In this document: positions 18,396-27,467 of the stretch, one piece after another
Layout: each line of letters begins with the position of its first letter
Position numbering within the stretch: the stretch's first letter is position 1
Made by a program: the position numbers and the translations under genes
Notes under the pieces: generated by a model
What the model saw: the letters and a program-made list of their open reading frames with translations, nothing else
Databases searched by the model: none
Told to the model about the DNA's origin: nothing
Origin: Cupriavidus pampae
GTDB taxonomy: Bacteria; Pseudomonadota; Gammaproteobacteria; Burkholderiales; Burkholderiaceae
DNA length: 64,000 nucleotides
NCBI RefSeq assembly: GCF_914271485.1
Contig: NZ_CAJZAG010000009.1
Location: 331,305 to 395,304 of the forward strand
Direction: 5' to 3'

Positions 18396-19600
18396 GAGTG
18401 GGCCGCGGACACACCACCGGCCGGACGTGCGCGGGGCGACGTCTCGTGGCTGCCATGCGCACCCGCCGGCAGTTCCACCAGCAGCGCCGATGGTAGTGAC
18501 GACAAGTCGGCCTGGCGCGCCAGCGGTAACGTCAGCCGCACGATCACGCCACGCGGATGGTTCTCTTCCATCTGCATGACGGCCGCAGCGCCGAAGATCC
18601 GCGCCAGCCGTTCGCGTACGTGCGTCAGCCCCATGCCGGAGCCCTTGGTGCCGCCCTGGCAGAAGCCGATGCCGCTATCGGTGATCACCACCTGCACGTT
18701 GCCATCGCCGGGGTCGCGCGCGGCCAGCACGATGCTCCCGCCGCTCATGCATGGCTCGATGCCGTGCGTCACCGCGTTCTCCACCAGCGGCTGGATCAGC
18801 ATCGGCGGAATCTCGACGTCGGCCAGCGCCGGCGGCAGATCGATGTCGAATGCGAGCCGCGAGCCGAAGCGCATGGACTGGATTTCGAGGTAGCTGCGTA
18901 GCAGTTCGAACTCCTGCCGCAGCGTGCATTGCTCGGCGCGGGTGTGCTTGAGCGAGGTGCGCAGGAAACCAATCAGCCGCTGCAATAGCTGCCGCGCGGC
19001 GCGTGGATCGGTGGCGATCAACCCATCGAGGTTGGCCAGCGAGTTGAACAGGAAGTGCGGCTCGATCTGTGCCTGCAGCGCCATCAGCTGCGCGCGCACG
19101 AGCTGCTTCTCCGCTTCCTCGCGCTGCAACGCGTCCAGCGCGGCCTGCCGCTGGAGGTAGGCGAGCTTCTCGCGCGACCAGTAGAAATAGATCATGCTCG
19201 CCGATGCCAGCATCCCAACCACCAGGCACATGCGAAGCATGTCGCCAGCCTCGGCATCGGAACGCGTGGGCAGGTTCAGGGCTTCCTGTGTGGCCCAGCG
19301 GCCGACGATCACGCCGGTGGGCACCGCCACGGCGGCCAGGCACAGGAACGGCCAGCGGCGCGGCCGGTCGTTCCACCAGATGAGCACGCGCGGGATGTCG
19401 ATCAGCGCCCAGATCGAGAGGCCGATCAGCTGGCTGTAGACGAGGTTGTGGAATAGCGAGCCACCGGTGCGGAAGCCGTAATTCAGGCTCAGCGCGATCA
19501 CCGTGTTCATGCAGATCACGAACAGCAGGTCGCGGCCAAGGATGGTCAGCCGCGACGGCAGCGTGGCGTACAGGCAGCCATGTCTTGCAGCGAATTTCAT
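18392..19600 (-). CDS. Sensor histidine kinase, LytS/AlgZ type (HisKA_7TM-less, His_kinase family)
   Basis: A 402-residue inner-membrane kinase with four hydrophobic segments in the first ~140 residues. H182 in QIEPHFLFNSL is the phosphoacceptor, typical of the LytS/AlgZ class. The ATPase domain follows with LVENAVTHG (N box) and GSGMGLTHVRERL (G box). The last ~35 residues are variable. It forms an operon with the LytTR regulator. The signal sensed is not evident: there is no periplasmic domain of size. Confidence 0.92.
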   Translation of the reverse strand: MKFAARHGCLYATLPSRLTILGRDLLFVICMNTVIALSLNYGFRTGGSLFHNLVYSQLIGLSIWALIDIPRVLIWWNDRPRRWPFLCLAAVAVPTGVIVGRWATQEALNLPTRSDAEAGDMLRMCLVVGMLASASMIYFYWSREKLAYLQRQAALDALQREEAEKQLVRAQLMALQAQIEPHFLFNSLANLDGLIATDPRAARQLLQRLIGFLRTSLKHTRAEQCTLRQEFELLRSYLEIQSMRFGSRLAFDIDLPPALADVEIPPMLIQPLVENAVTHGIEPCMSGGSIVLAARDPGDGNVQVVITDSGIGFCQGGTKGSGMGLTHVRERLARIFGAAAVMQMEENHPRGVIVRLTLPLARQADLSSLPSALLVELPAGAHGSHETSPRARPAGGVSAAHS

Positions 19601-19672
19601 TCGCGCGTCTTCCCCGGTGTTAACCCGCAGTGATCACGAGGTTACTTTACGCCGGTCGGCGGGAGGAAGGAA

Positions 19673-19704
19673 GCGCCGTGCGATAAAACGCACCGCCACG
19701 GCGC
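19673..19704 (-). terminator. Hairpin after cysB
   Basis: GCGCCGTG and CACGGCGC can pair around an inner GTGCG/CGCAC alternative. There is no T run, so termination is uncertain. Confidence 0.35.
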
Positions 19705-19723
19705 CAAACGCGGCAAATCGGGA

Positions 19724-20674
19724 TCAGGCAGCCTGCAGGGACTGGCCGCGTACGGTTTCCGCCAGGGCGGTGGAAATCGTGTCGCGCGACAGATGGGGCG
19801 CGAACATGCTGATGAACGCCTGCGCATAGCCGCGCAGGTAAGCCCCGCGCCGGACCGCCACGCTGGTCGTATTGGGCTCGAACAGGTGATCGGCCGTAAT
19901 GCGCACCAGCCCGGCGTCCTTGCGCGCGTCGTACGCCATCGACGCGATGATGCCCACGCCAAGATCCAGTTCCGCGTAGGTCTTGATCACGTCCGCGTCC
20001 ATCGCGGTCAGCACGATCTCGGGCTGCAGGCCCGCGTCGGCAAACGCGCCGTCGATCTTGCGCCGGCCCGTGAAGCCCGCGTCGTACGTGATGATCGGGA
20101 AGTTGACGATATCCTCGAGCGACGGCTCGGGAATGCGCGTGAGCGGGTGCTCGGGCGACACCACCAGCACGTGCTGCCAGCTGTAGGCCTCGAACGACGT
20201 CAGGCCCGCCTCGCTGGCCACGGCCTCGGTCGCGATGCCGATATCGGCCTGCCCGGTCAGCAGCAGCTCGACGATATGCTGCGGCGAGGCTTCCTGCAGG
20301 GCCAGCGTCACGTGTGGATATTCCTTGCGGAAACCCTGCACCACCTTCGGCAGCGCGTAGCGTGCCTGCGTATGCGTGGTGGCCACGGTCAGACGCCCCG
20401 TATGGCGGCCCGCGAACTCGTCGCCGGCCTGGCGCAGGTTCTCGGCCTCGAGCAGCAGTCGCTCGACCACGCGCACGATCTCGCGACCCGGCTCGGTCAG
20501 ACCGGTCAGGCGCTTGCCGTAGCGTTCGAAGATTTCCACGCCGAGCTCTTCCTCGAGCTCGCGAATCTGACGCGACACACCCGGCTGCGACGTGTACAGC
20601 GCGTTGGCGACTTCGGTCAGATTGAACTGGCGGCGCACCGCCTCGCGAATCGATCGTAGCTGCTGAAAATTCAT
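19724..20674 (-). CDS. cysB: Sulfur-regulon LysR activator CysB
   Basis: A LysR regulator of sulfate assimilation that responds to acetylserine and sulfate or thiosulfate. The 316 residues begin MNFQQLRSIREAVRRQFNLT, the CysB-type helix-turn-helix with TSQPGVSRQIRELEEELG. The effector domain carries VATTHTQARYALP and TAMDADVIKTY. It overlaps cysA by 4 bp, at the end of the cysT-cysW-cysA operon that it would activate. Cbl is a close alternative, but the single copy and its place favour CysB. Confidence 0.92.
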   Translation of the reverse strand: MNFQQLRSIREAVRRQFNLTEVANALYTSQPGVSRQIRELEEELGVEIFERYGKRLTGLTEPGREIVRVVERLLLEAENLRQAGDEFAGRHTGRLTVATTHTQARYALPKVVQGFRKEYPHVTLALQEASPQHIVELLLTGQADIGIATEAVASEAGLTSFEAYSWQHVLVVSPEHPLTRIPEPSLEDIVNFPIITYDAGFTGRRKIDGAFADAGLQPEIVLTAMDADVIKTYAELDLGVGIIASMAYDARKDAGLVRITADHLFEPNTTSVAVRRGAYLRGYAQAFISMFAPHLSRDTISTALAETVRGQSLQAA

Positions 20675-21795
20675 GGCGTGGCTCCGTTATTCTTGTCCGG
20701 TACAGCGTTGTCGCGCACAGGGGTATCGCGAGTAAAGACGCGCAGCTGGCGCGGACGCACCGCAAGCAGCTCGCCCTCGCGGAAACCCAGATGACGGAAG
20801 CGTTCGAGCGGCAGCGCCACCTCGATCACGTCCTGGTTGTCTTCGCGCTCGAGCTCGAGCTGTGCCACCGGGCCCAGCGTCAGCGCGCGGCGCAGCGTCA
20901 CGGCGATACCATCGGTACCCGGCGCATAACGCTCGAGGTCGAGGTCGTGCGGACGCACATACGCCACCGCATCGCCAGCGGTCTCGTGGCCCTGCCCGAT
21001 CACCGGTAGCACCGAGTCGCCGGTGTGCAGCAGGCCGCCGGTGTCACCCACCTCGAGCCGGCCATGGAACAGGTTCACGTTGCCGAGGAAGCCGAACACG
21101 AACGGCGTGGCCGGATGGTTGTAGACCGCCTCGGGCGTGCCGAACTGCTCCACGCGCCCACGATTCATCAGCACGACCTGATCGGCCACTTCGAGCGCCT
21201 CTTCCTGATCGTGAGTCACGAACACGCTGGTCACGTGCAGTTCGTCATGCAGACGACGCAGCCAGCGGCGCAGTTCCTTGCGCACCTTGGCGTCGAGCGC
21301 GCCGAACGGTTCGTCCAGCAGCAGCACGCGCGGCTCCACGGCCAGCGCGCGAGCCAGCGCGATACGCTGGCGCTGACCGCCCGACAGTTGCGACGGATAG
21401 CGATCGGCCAGCCAGTCGAGCTGCACCAGCTCCAGCAGCGACTTCACCTTCTCGCGGATCTTCGCTTCCGACGGACGCTCGGCGCGCGGCTTCACGCGCA
21501 GGCCGAAGGCGACGTTCTCGAACACGGTCATGTGCTTGAACAGCGCGTAGTGCTGGAACACGAAGCCCACGTTGCGATCGCGCACGTGATGCTGCGAGGC
21601 ATCGGTACCGGCCAGCACGACCTGGCCCGAGTCCGCGCGTTCGAGACCGGCGATGATGCGCAGCAGCGTGGTCTTGCCACAGCCGGACGGGCCCAGCAGC
21701 GCGGTCAGCTCGCCTTCGTCGAAGTCGAGCGACACGTTGTCCAGTGCCACGAAGTCGCCAAAGCGCTTCTCTACGTTCCTGACCTGAATGCTCAT
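20671..21795 (-). CDS. cysA: Sulfate/thiosulfate ABC transporter ATPase CysA
   Basis: Energises sulfate import at the inner membrane. The 374 residues have Walker A GPSGCGKT, signature LSGGQRQRIAL, Walker B VLLLDEPFGALD, then a C-terminal regulatory TOBE-like domain. It overlaps cysW and cysB by 4 bp each, so translation is coupled. Confidence 0.96.
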   Translation of the reverse strand: MSIQVRNVEKRFGDFVALDNVSLDFDEGELTALLGPSGCGKTTLLRIIAGLERADSGQVVLAGTDASQHHVRDRNVGFVFQHYALFKHMTVFENVAFGLRVKPRAERPSEAKIREKVKSLLELVQLDWLADRYPSQLSGGQRQRIALARALAVEPRVLLLDEPFGALDAKVRKELRRWLRRLHDELHVTSVFVTHDQEEALEVADQVVLMNRGRVEQFGTPEAVYNHPATPFVFGFLGNVNLFHGRLEVGDTGGLLHTGDSVLPVIGQGHETAGDAVAYVRPHDLDLERYAPGTDGIAVTLRRALTLGPVAQLELEREDNQDVIEVALPLERFRHLGFREGELLAVRPRQLRVFTRDTPVRDNAVPDKNNGATP

Positions 21796-22790
21796 GATGC
21801 CTGTCCCTGCAGCGGTTGCTGCTGCGATTGATGCGAAGTTTGTTTCGATGCTGCCTGTTGGGTAGCCTGCTGCGATTGCGGCTTCACGACCGGATCGGCC
21901 GGCCGCTCGAGCGCGTCTTCGCTGTGTTCACGCGCCGCGCGCATCTCGACCAGTGTCTTGATGCCGAGCGTCACGAGCGCCAGCAGCGTCAGCAGCGACG
22001 CCACCGCGAACGCGGCCGCGAAGTTGTATTCGTTGTAGAGAATTTCCACGTGCAGCGGCATCGTGTTGGTCAGGCCGCGGATATGGCCCGAGACCACCGA
22101 CACGGCGCCGAACTCGCCCATCGCGCGCGCATTGCACAGGATCACGCCATACAGCAGACCCCAGCGAATGTTCGGCAGCGTGATATGGCGGAAGGTCTGC
22201 CAACCCGACGCGCCCAGCACGATCGCGGCCTCTTCTTCCTCGCTACCCTGTGCCTGCATCAGCGGAATCAGCTCGCGTGCGACAAACGGGAACGTCACGA
22301 AGATCGTCGCCAGCACGATGCCTGGCACGGCGAACATGATCTTGATGTCGTGCGCCTCCAGCCACGGGCCGAACCAGCCCTGCGCGCCGAACATCAGCAC
22401 GTAGATCAGCCCCGAGATCACGGGCGAGACCGAGAACGGCAGATCGATCAGCGTGATCAGCAGGTTCTTGCCGCGGAAGTCGAACTTCGCGATGGCCCAT
22501 GCCGCCGCCACGCCAAACACGATATTCAGCGGCACCGCGATCGCGGCCACCGTCAGCGTGAGCTGGATCGCGGACACCGCGTCCGGTTCGATCAGCGCGC
22601 TCAGGTACGTGTCCACGCCCTTCTTGAACGCTTCAAAGAACACCGATGCCAGCGGCACGAACAGGAACAGTGCCAGGAACAGCACGGCCACCGTGATCAG
22701 CGTGTAGCGAACCCATGGGGACTCGCCGGTGGCGTCGTAAGGATGGTGGGTCGAGCCCTTCGATTTGAGTCGGGAAACTGCGCCGGCCAT
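21792..22790 (-). CDS. cysW: Sulfate ABC transporter permease CysW
   Basis: One of the two membrane subunits of the sulfate importer, with about six hydrophobic segments and the cytoplasmic coupling loop VLGASGWQTFRHITLP. At 332 residues it has a Gln/Ser-rich C-terminal tail (about 30 residues) beyond the usual end. It overlaps cysA by 4 bp and follows cysT after 3 bp. Confidence 0.96.
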   Translation of the reverse strand: MAGAVSRLKSKGSTHHPYDATGESPWVRYTLITVAVLFLALFLFVPLASVFFEAFKKGVDTYLSALIEPDAVSAIQLTLTVAAIAVPLNIVFGVAAAWAIAKFDFRGKNLLITLIDLPFSVSPVISGLIYVLMFGAQGWFGPWLEAHDIKIMFAVPGIVLATIFVTFPFVARELIPLMQAQGSEEEEAAIVLGASGWQTFRHITLPNIRWGLLYGVILCNARAMGEFGAVSVVSGHIRGLTNTMPLHVEILYNEYNFAAAFAVASLLTLLALVTLGIKTLVEMRAAREHSEDALERPADPVVKPQSQQATQQAASKQTSHQSQQQPLQGQAS

Positions 22791-22793
22791 CTT

Positions 22794-23726
22794 TTAATCC
22801 TTCGCCACAATTTCAGCAGACACGCGCGCGCCGCTCTGATGGCGTCGCGTCCAGGCCTGCAGCAGGTTGATCAGCAGCAGCAGCACGAACGAGATCACGA
22901 GCATCACCACGGCCACCGCGGTCGCGCCGGCATAGTCGTACTGCTCGAGCTTCGAATAAATCATCAGCGGCGCGATCTCCGACACCATCGGCATGTTGCC
23001 CGAGATGAACACCACCGAGCCGTACTCGCCCGTGGCACGCGCGAACGACAGCGCAAAGCCCGTGAGCAACGCCGGCAGGATGGCCGGCAGGATCACGCGC
23101 TTGAACGTTTGCAGGCGCGAGGCGCCGAGGCTTGCCGCGGCTTCTTCGAGTTCTCGTTCCACGTCCTCGAGCACCGGCTGCACGGTCCGCACCACGAACG
23201 GCAGACCGATAAACGTCAGCGCCACCACGATGCCCAGCGGGGTGAAGGCCACCTTGATGCCATGCGGTTCCAGGTACTTGCCGATCCAGCCATTGCCCGC
23301 GAACAGCGCGGTCAGTGCAATGCCGGCCACGGCGGTGGGTAGCGCGAACGGCAGATCGACCAGCGCATCGATAAAGCGCTTGCCGAAGAAGCGGTAGCGC
23401 ACGAGCACCCACGCCACGATCAGGCCGAACACGGTATTGATGATCGCCGCCACGAACGAGGCGCCGAAGCTCAGCTCCAGCGAATGGACCACGCGCGGCT
23501 CGGTGACGGTGCGCCAGAACGCTTCCCACGTCATCGTGAACGTCTTCAGGAACGTCGCCGACAGTGGAATCAGTACGACCAGCGTCAGGTAGAAGATCGT
23601 GAAGCCCAGCGACAGTCCGAAACCGGGCAGCACGGTAAAGCGCTGGCTGGTACGCGGGCGGAACGGACTGTTCGACGGCTTGGGCGTGGACGATGGGGCG
23701 TCCGCGACGGAAATGGATGGCGGCAT
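22794..23726 (-). CDS. cysT: Sulfate ABC transporter permease CysT (CysU)
   Basis: Second membrane subunit of the importer, about 310 residues. It shows the DLPFALPTAVAGI segment and the coupling loop SLGASRLQTFKRVILP. The ATG at 23726 is preferred, with AGCGAGAAG as ribosome site; an ATG at 23753 would add nine residues. It is the first cys gene after a 79-bp A/T-rich gap, so it has its own promoter. Confidence 0.94.
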   Translation of the reverse strand: MPPSISVADAPSSTPKPSNSPFRPRTSQRFTVLPGFGLSLGFTIFYLTLVVLIPLSATFLKTFTMTWEAFWRTVTEPRVVHSLELSFGASFVAAIINTVFGLIVAWVLVRYRFFGKRFIDALVDLPFALPTAVAGIALTALFAGNGWIGKYLEPHGIKVAFTPLGIVVALTFIGLPFVVRTVQPVLEDVERELEEAAASLGASRLQTFKRVILPAILPALLTGFALSFARATGEYGSVVFISGNMPMVSEIAPLMIYSKLEQYDYAGATAVAVVMLVISFVLLLLINLLQAWTRRHQSGARVSAEIVAKD

Positions 23727-23753
23727 ATCTTCTCGCTTATAAAGCCCGCGCAT

Positions 23754-23832
23754 AACGGGCAGGCTAGCGAGACAAATTTTGCAGATAGGCCCTTATAAAC
23801 AGAACGAATATTTAATTATGTCTTTAGACGAT
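23754..23832 (-). promoter_or_regulatory. Candidate CysB-controlled region of cysTWA-cysB
   Basis: An A/T-rich gap in which TTATAAG occurs twice on the minus strand, with ATTCGTTC at 23809-23802. The same ATTCGTTC, followed by a similar ATAGG element, occurs upstream of sbp at 29889-29882. The shared words suggest a common sulfur-starvation site (inference); CysB sites are degenerate. Confidence 0.4.
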
Positions 23833-24507
23833 CTAGATATAAGGAGTGGTGCAACCGAGCTCTACGCTCGACTCCCACGAACCTGATACATCACTTTCAA
23901 GCCCCTTCGACTCGATGCGCTGCAACAATGTGGCGAGATAGGCCAAACCCACAGGCCATTCATCCAGACCCGAGTCCGCATTGATATGGCCCTGCGCGCC
24001 CGCATCGACGAGCTCGCTGCCCCATAGCGCACCCCAGCTGAATGCGGTGCGCTGCGCCATCCAGGGGTCGTCGCGGCTCGCGATCAGCACCGTCGGAAAT
24101 GGTAGCTTCCATGTCGGCAGCAGCGCGCCGACGCCAAACTTGTCTGGATCGGCCGGCGCCACGAGCAGCGCGCCCGCAATGCCGATCGGATCGAGCGATG
24201 CCTGGCGCAGTGTCGCCAGACAGCCAAAACTGTGCGCCACCAGCACGGCGCCGCCGTGCGCCACGCGTCGCGCGCGCATCACGCCCTCCGAAACACGCTC
24301 CGACCAAAGTGGCAGGCTCGGGCGCGACCAGTCGTGCTGCTCCACGCGTTGCCAGTCGGGATGGCGCGCCTCCCAGCGCGATTGCCAGTGCGCCGGCCCG
24401 CTGCCATGCAGCCCGGGCACGGTGAGGATCTGCAGCCCGCGCGGCACGGCCAGTGGCGGCGTTACCGACTTGATGGATGGTTCGGCGGACGGATGCGATG
24501 TACTCAT
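23833..24507 (-). CDS. RBBP9/YdeN-type alpha/beta hydrolase
   Basis: A 224-residue serine hydrolase. TVPGLHGSGPAHWQSRWE is the family signature, VAHSFG holds the nucleophile Ser, and DDPW plus GHIN supply the Asp and His of the triad. The substrate is unknown. It lies inside the sulfur locus 12 bp after the EAL-like gene and 79 bp before cysT, so a role on an organosulfur ester is possible but unproven. Confidence 0.85.
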   Translation of the reverse strand: MSTSHPSAEPSIKSVTPPLAVPRGLQILTVPGLHGSGPAHWQSRWEARHPDWQRVEQHDWSRPSLPLWSERVSEGVMRARRVAHGGAVLVAHSFGCLATLRQASLDPIGIAGALLVAPADPDKFGVGALLPTWKLPFPTVLIASRDDPWMAQRTAFSWGALWGSELVDAGAQGHINADSGLDEWPVGLAYLATLLQRIESKGLESDVSGSWESSVELGCTTPYI

Positions 24508-24519
24508 GCTGGCTCCTGA

Positions 24520-25371
24520 TTAGCTCCGCTCTCCCTCAGGGAGCGGGGCACTCACCAATCCCTGCAGGACTGGCGATGCCGCGTGCAATTGCCGTGCCGA
24601 CACGGCCTCGCCGGCGGCAATCCCCTGCCCCAGCGCAATGCCCGCCGCCTGTAACCGCTCCACCGACAGCGAGTCCTGCAGGCGGCGCCCGATCAGCGTC
24701 ACCCCCGCGCTAGCCGCGCTGGCACGCAGGCCGGACAATTGTCGATCGGTCCACGTGCGGCGCATGTCAAGCTTGAGCCAGTCCGGCAGCGCGTGCGCCA
24801 TCAGCGCACCCGCCTCGGCCGGATCGGAGGCCTGCAGGCTCACCGCAAACCCATTGCGCCGATAATTGCCCACCACGTGCAGCAGCAGCGGCAGATCGTC
24901 GTTGGCACTCGCGGGCACCTGGATCACGAACCGCTCGAGCGGCAGCCCAAGCGACTGGAGCGCGCGCCGGAATGCGGCACCGTGATCGTCGGCCACGGCT
25001 GCGAGCAGCCGGTTATGCACATTGAGCACCAGCTTGTGCTCGCCGTCCCGCTCCGCGGGGCCGGCAAAATAGTTGATCGCATGCACTAGCCGCGACAGAC
25101 GGTCGAGCGATACCAGCGAGGCATCGTCGGCCGCCATCGCGAACAGCTTCCATGCGGCCAGCCCTACGCCATCCTCGGCGTAGGTATGGATCGCACCCTC
25201 GTGCGCGACGACGCTGCGATCCGCCAGCGTGACCAGTGGCTCGAACACGCTCGTGAGCGAACAGTTGAAATACTGGCCCTGAACCTGGCCACTCGTATCG
25301 CGCCACAGTTCCCGCCCCGCGACGGGGCCACGGGGCAACGTTTCCAGATAGCGGTCGAGCGCGTCGGGCAT
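24520..25371 (-). CDS. Degenerate EAL-domain protein in the sulfur locus
   Basis: A 283-residue EAL-fold protein. FEPLVTLADRSVVAHEGAI corresponds to the EAL motif but reads EGAI, and the usual TE, DDFG and AEGVE motifs are replaced by VPA, LQASD and GRRLQ. Only isolated residues such as the Lys and Asp of LKLD and the QG near the end remain. It is therefore almost certainly not a c-di-GMP phosphodiesterase; binding or protein interaction is possible. The last residues (PLPEGERS) are encoded by a hairpin repeat found elsewhere in the window. It lies between ssuF and the hydrolase gene, 11 bp from ssuF. Confidence 0.8.
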   Translation of the reverse strand: MPDALDRYLETLPRGPVAGRELWRDTSGQVQGQYFNCSLTSVFEPLVTLADRSVVAHEGAIHTYAEDGVGLAAWKLFAMAADDASLVSLDRLSRLVHAINYFAGPAERDGEHKLVLNVHNRLLAAVADDHGAAFRRALQSLGLPLERFVIQVPASANDDLPLLLHVVGNYRRNGFAVSLQASDPAEAGALMAHALPDWLKLDMRRTWTDRQLSGLRASAASAGVTLIGRRLQDSLSVERLQAAGIALGQGIAAGEAVSARQLHAASPVLQGLVSAPLPEGERS

Positions 25372-25382
25372 GCTGAATTCCC

Positions 25383-25598
25383 TCAGAGCTTGGCCAGCGA
25401 CACTTCTGTCGCCTTGACCAGCGCCACGACCTCGCTCCCCTTCACGAGCCCGAGATCGCGGATCGAACGCGTCGTGATGACCGACGTCACGATGCCGGCC
25501 GGCGTCTCCACATCGACCTCGGAAACCACCGGGCCCTCGATGATGTTTGCCACCTTGCCACGGAACTGATTACGTACGTTGATCGCCTGAATGCTCAT
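25383..25598 (-). CDS. ssuF: Molbindin-type TOBE protein SsuF
   Basis: A single TOBE/Mop domain of 71 residues, starting MSIQAINVRNQFRGKV and with the GPVVSEVDVETPAG loop that binds oxyanions such as molybdate. A protein of this type, SsuF, is the last gene of the ssuEADCBF operon of Pseudomonas putida and is needed there for sulfonate use. It is 49 bp after ssuB and has an AAGGAG ribosome site. Confidence 0.85.
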   Translation of the reverse strand: MSIQAINVRNQFRGKVANIIEGPVVSEVDVETPAGIVTSVITTRSIRDLGLVKGSEVVALVKATEVSLAKL

Positions 25599-25647
25599 GA
25601 TAGAAGCTCCTTGGTGAAAGAATGTTCCTGCATGCCGGGGCTGACGG

Positions 25648-26565
25648 TCAGACCGCCCAGCCCACCGAGTCGAAGTGCCTGACCTTTGGCACTTCGACGA
25701 CCACCTCTTCGCTACCCTCGTGCTGCATCACACGGCGCAGCACCCTGTCCTCGAGCTGCGCGAACGCGACCGAGCCGCGCTGACGCGGCCGCGGCAGATC
25801 CACGCGCTCGTCCAGCGCAATCTGGCCGTCTTCGATCAGCACGACACGATCGGCCAGCGCAATCGCCTCCGATACATCGTGCGTGACCAGCAGCGCGGTA
25901 AAACCCAGCCGGCGCCATAGCGATTCGATCAGCCCCTGCATCTCGATCCGCGTGAGCGCGTCGAGCGCGCCCAGTGGTTCGTCCAGCAGCAGCAGACGCG
26001 GGTGATGCACCAGCGCGCGCGCCAGCGCCACGCGTTGCCGTTGCCCGCCTGACAGCCGCGCGGGCCACTCCTGCGCGCGTTCGGCCAGACCCACCTGCGC
26101 CAGCACCGTGGCGGCATCCGCCACACGGGTGCGCGGCAGGCCGAGCGCCACGTTGTCCAGCACGCGCTTCCACGGCAGCAGCCGTGCGTCCTGGAACATC
26201 ACGCGAATGTCGTCGCGCTGCGAACGGCCTTCGCGACCTTTGTGGCCATCGAATGTGATGTCACCTTCGTCGCTGCCTTCCAGGCCCGCCACCAGACGCA
26301 GCAGCGTGCTCTTGCCACAGCCGCTGCGACCCACGATCGCAACGAATTCGCCAGGCGTCGTGGTCAGCTCGATGCCGTGCAGCACCTCGCGTCCGTTGTA
26401 GCGCTTGACCACCTGCTCCACGTGCAGCGCTACGCCGCCCTGCGCACTGGTGCGGGCCTGCGTGTTGGCCTGTGTATGCGGGTGTGTCAGATCGCCAGCG
26501 GTCTGCCGTCGCAACGTGGCGTCCACGTAGGCCACGGCGGCCGCTTCGAGGGGATGACTTTGCAT
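25648..26565 (-). CDS. ssuB: Alkanesulfonate ABC transporter ATPase SsuB
   Basis: ATPase of the sulfonate importer. From the ATG at 26565 (ribosome site AGGAGAT) it has 305 residues: a variable ~45-residue N-terminus, Walker A GRSGCGKST, Q-loop MFQDARLLPWK, signature LSGGQRQRVAL and Walker B LLLLDEPLGALD. MFQDARLLPW is typical for SsuB/TauB. The frame is open much further upstream, but that part is antisense to ssuC. It is 35 bp after ssuC. Confidence 0.93.
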   Translation of the reverse strand: MQSHPLEAAAVAYVDATLRRQTAGDLTHPHTQANTQARTSAQGGVALHVEQVVKRYNGREVLHGIELTTTPGEFVAIVGRSGCGKSTLLRLVAGLEGSDEGDITFDGHKGREGRSQRDDIRVMFQDARLLPWKRVLDNVALGLPRTRVADAATVLAQVGLAERAQEWPARLSGGQRQRVALARALVHHPRLLLLDEPLGALDALTRIEMQGLIESLWRRLGFTALLVTHDVSEAIALADRVVLIEDGQIALDERVDLPRPRQRGSVAFAQLEDRVLRRVMQHEGSEEVVVEVPKVRHFDSVGWAV

Positions 26566-26600
26566 GCGATATCTCCTGCGTTGGCAATAACGGTGATGGC

Positions 26601-27455
26601 TCAGGAAGCCTGGTAACCCGGATGCCAGCGCAGCCAGTAACGTTCGAGCGCGCGCGACAGCACGTCGGCGAGCTTGCCGAGCAGCGCGTACAGCAGGATG
26701 CCCACCAGCACGACATCGGTCTGCAGGAATTCGCGCGCATTCATGGTCATGTAGCCGATGCCCGATTGCGCCGAGATGGTCTCGGCGACGATCAGAATCA
26801 CCCACATCAAGCCGAGCGAGAACCGCACGCCAACCAGAATATTTGGCAGCGCGCCCGGCAGGATCACCTCGCGGTACAGGCGCCAGCCGGACAGGCCGTA
26901 GCTGCGCGCCATCTCGACGAGGCCCGGATCCACGGCACGAATGCCGTGATACGTATTCAGGTAGACCGGGAAGAACACGCCCAGCGCGACCAGAAACAGC
27001 TTTGCGGTCTCGTCGATGCCGAACCACAGGATCACGAGCGGGATCAACGCCAGCGTCGGGATATTGCGGATCATCTGCAGCGAGCTGTCGAGCAGCGTGG
27101 CCGCGGTACGGAACGTGCCCGTCAGCAGCCCCAGCAGCAGGCCGAGCCCGCCACCAACCGTCAGGCCAATCAGCGCCCGCCAGGTGCTGACCCAGACATG
27201 GCGCCACAGTTCGCCCGACACGGCCAGACCCCATGCTGCCTCGACCACCGCCAGCGGCGCGGGCAACACGCGGTTGGATAGCCAGCCTAGTTGCGACGCG
27301 ACCTGCCACGTCACGATCAGCAGCACGGGCACGATCCACGGTGCCACGGCGCGCAGCACCGCCGGCACACGGGGCGTACCGGCTGCCTTGGTACTGCGGG
27401 ATTTGGCAGCGGCCGGTTTGGCGCTGCCAATGTCATGGATAAGCGGTGCGGACAT
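26601..27455 (-). CDS. ssuC: Alkanesulfonate ABC transporter permease SsuC
   Basis: Membrane subunit of the sulfonate importer, 284 residues with about six hydrophobic segments and the coupling loop SYGLSGWRLYREVILPGALP. The motif NIPTLALIPLVILWFG is characteristic of SsuC/TauC. It is 12 bp downstream of ssuD. Confidence 0.94.
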   Translation of the reverse strand: MSAPLIHDIGSAKPAAAKSRSTKAAGTPRVPAVLRAVAPWIVPVLLIVTWQVASQLGWLSNRVLPAPLAVVEAAWGLAVSGELWRHVWVSTWRALIGLTVGGGLGLLLGLLTGTFRTAATLLDSSLQMIRNIPTLALIPLVILWFGIDETAKLFLVALGVFFPVYLNTYHGIRAVDPGLVEMARSYGLSGWRLYREVILPGALPNILVGVRFSLGLMWVILIVAETISAQSGIGYMTMNAREFLQTDVVLVGILLYALLGKLADVLSRALERYWLRWHPGYQAS

Positions 27456-27467
27456 GACGCGCCCTCC

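Noticed and set aside
26566..27339. Apparent fusion of ssuB with an upstream domain
   Set aside because: The upstream part is a shadow of ssuC; ssuB has its own ATG and ribosome site at 26565.
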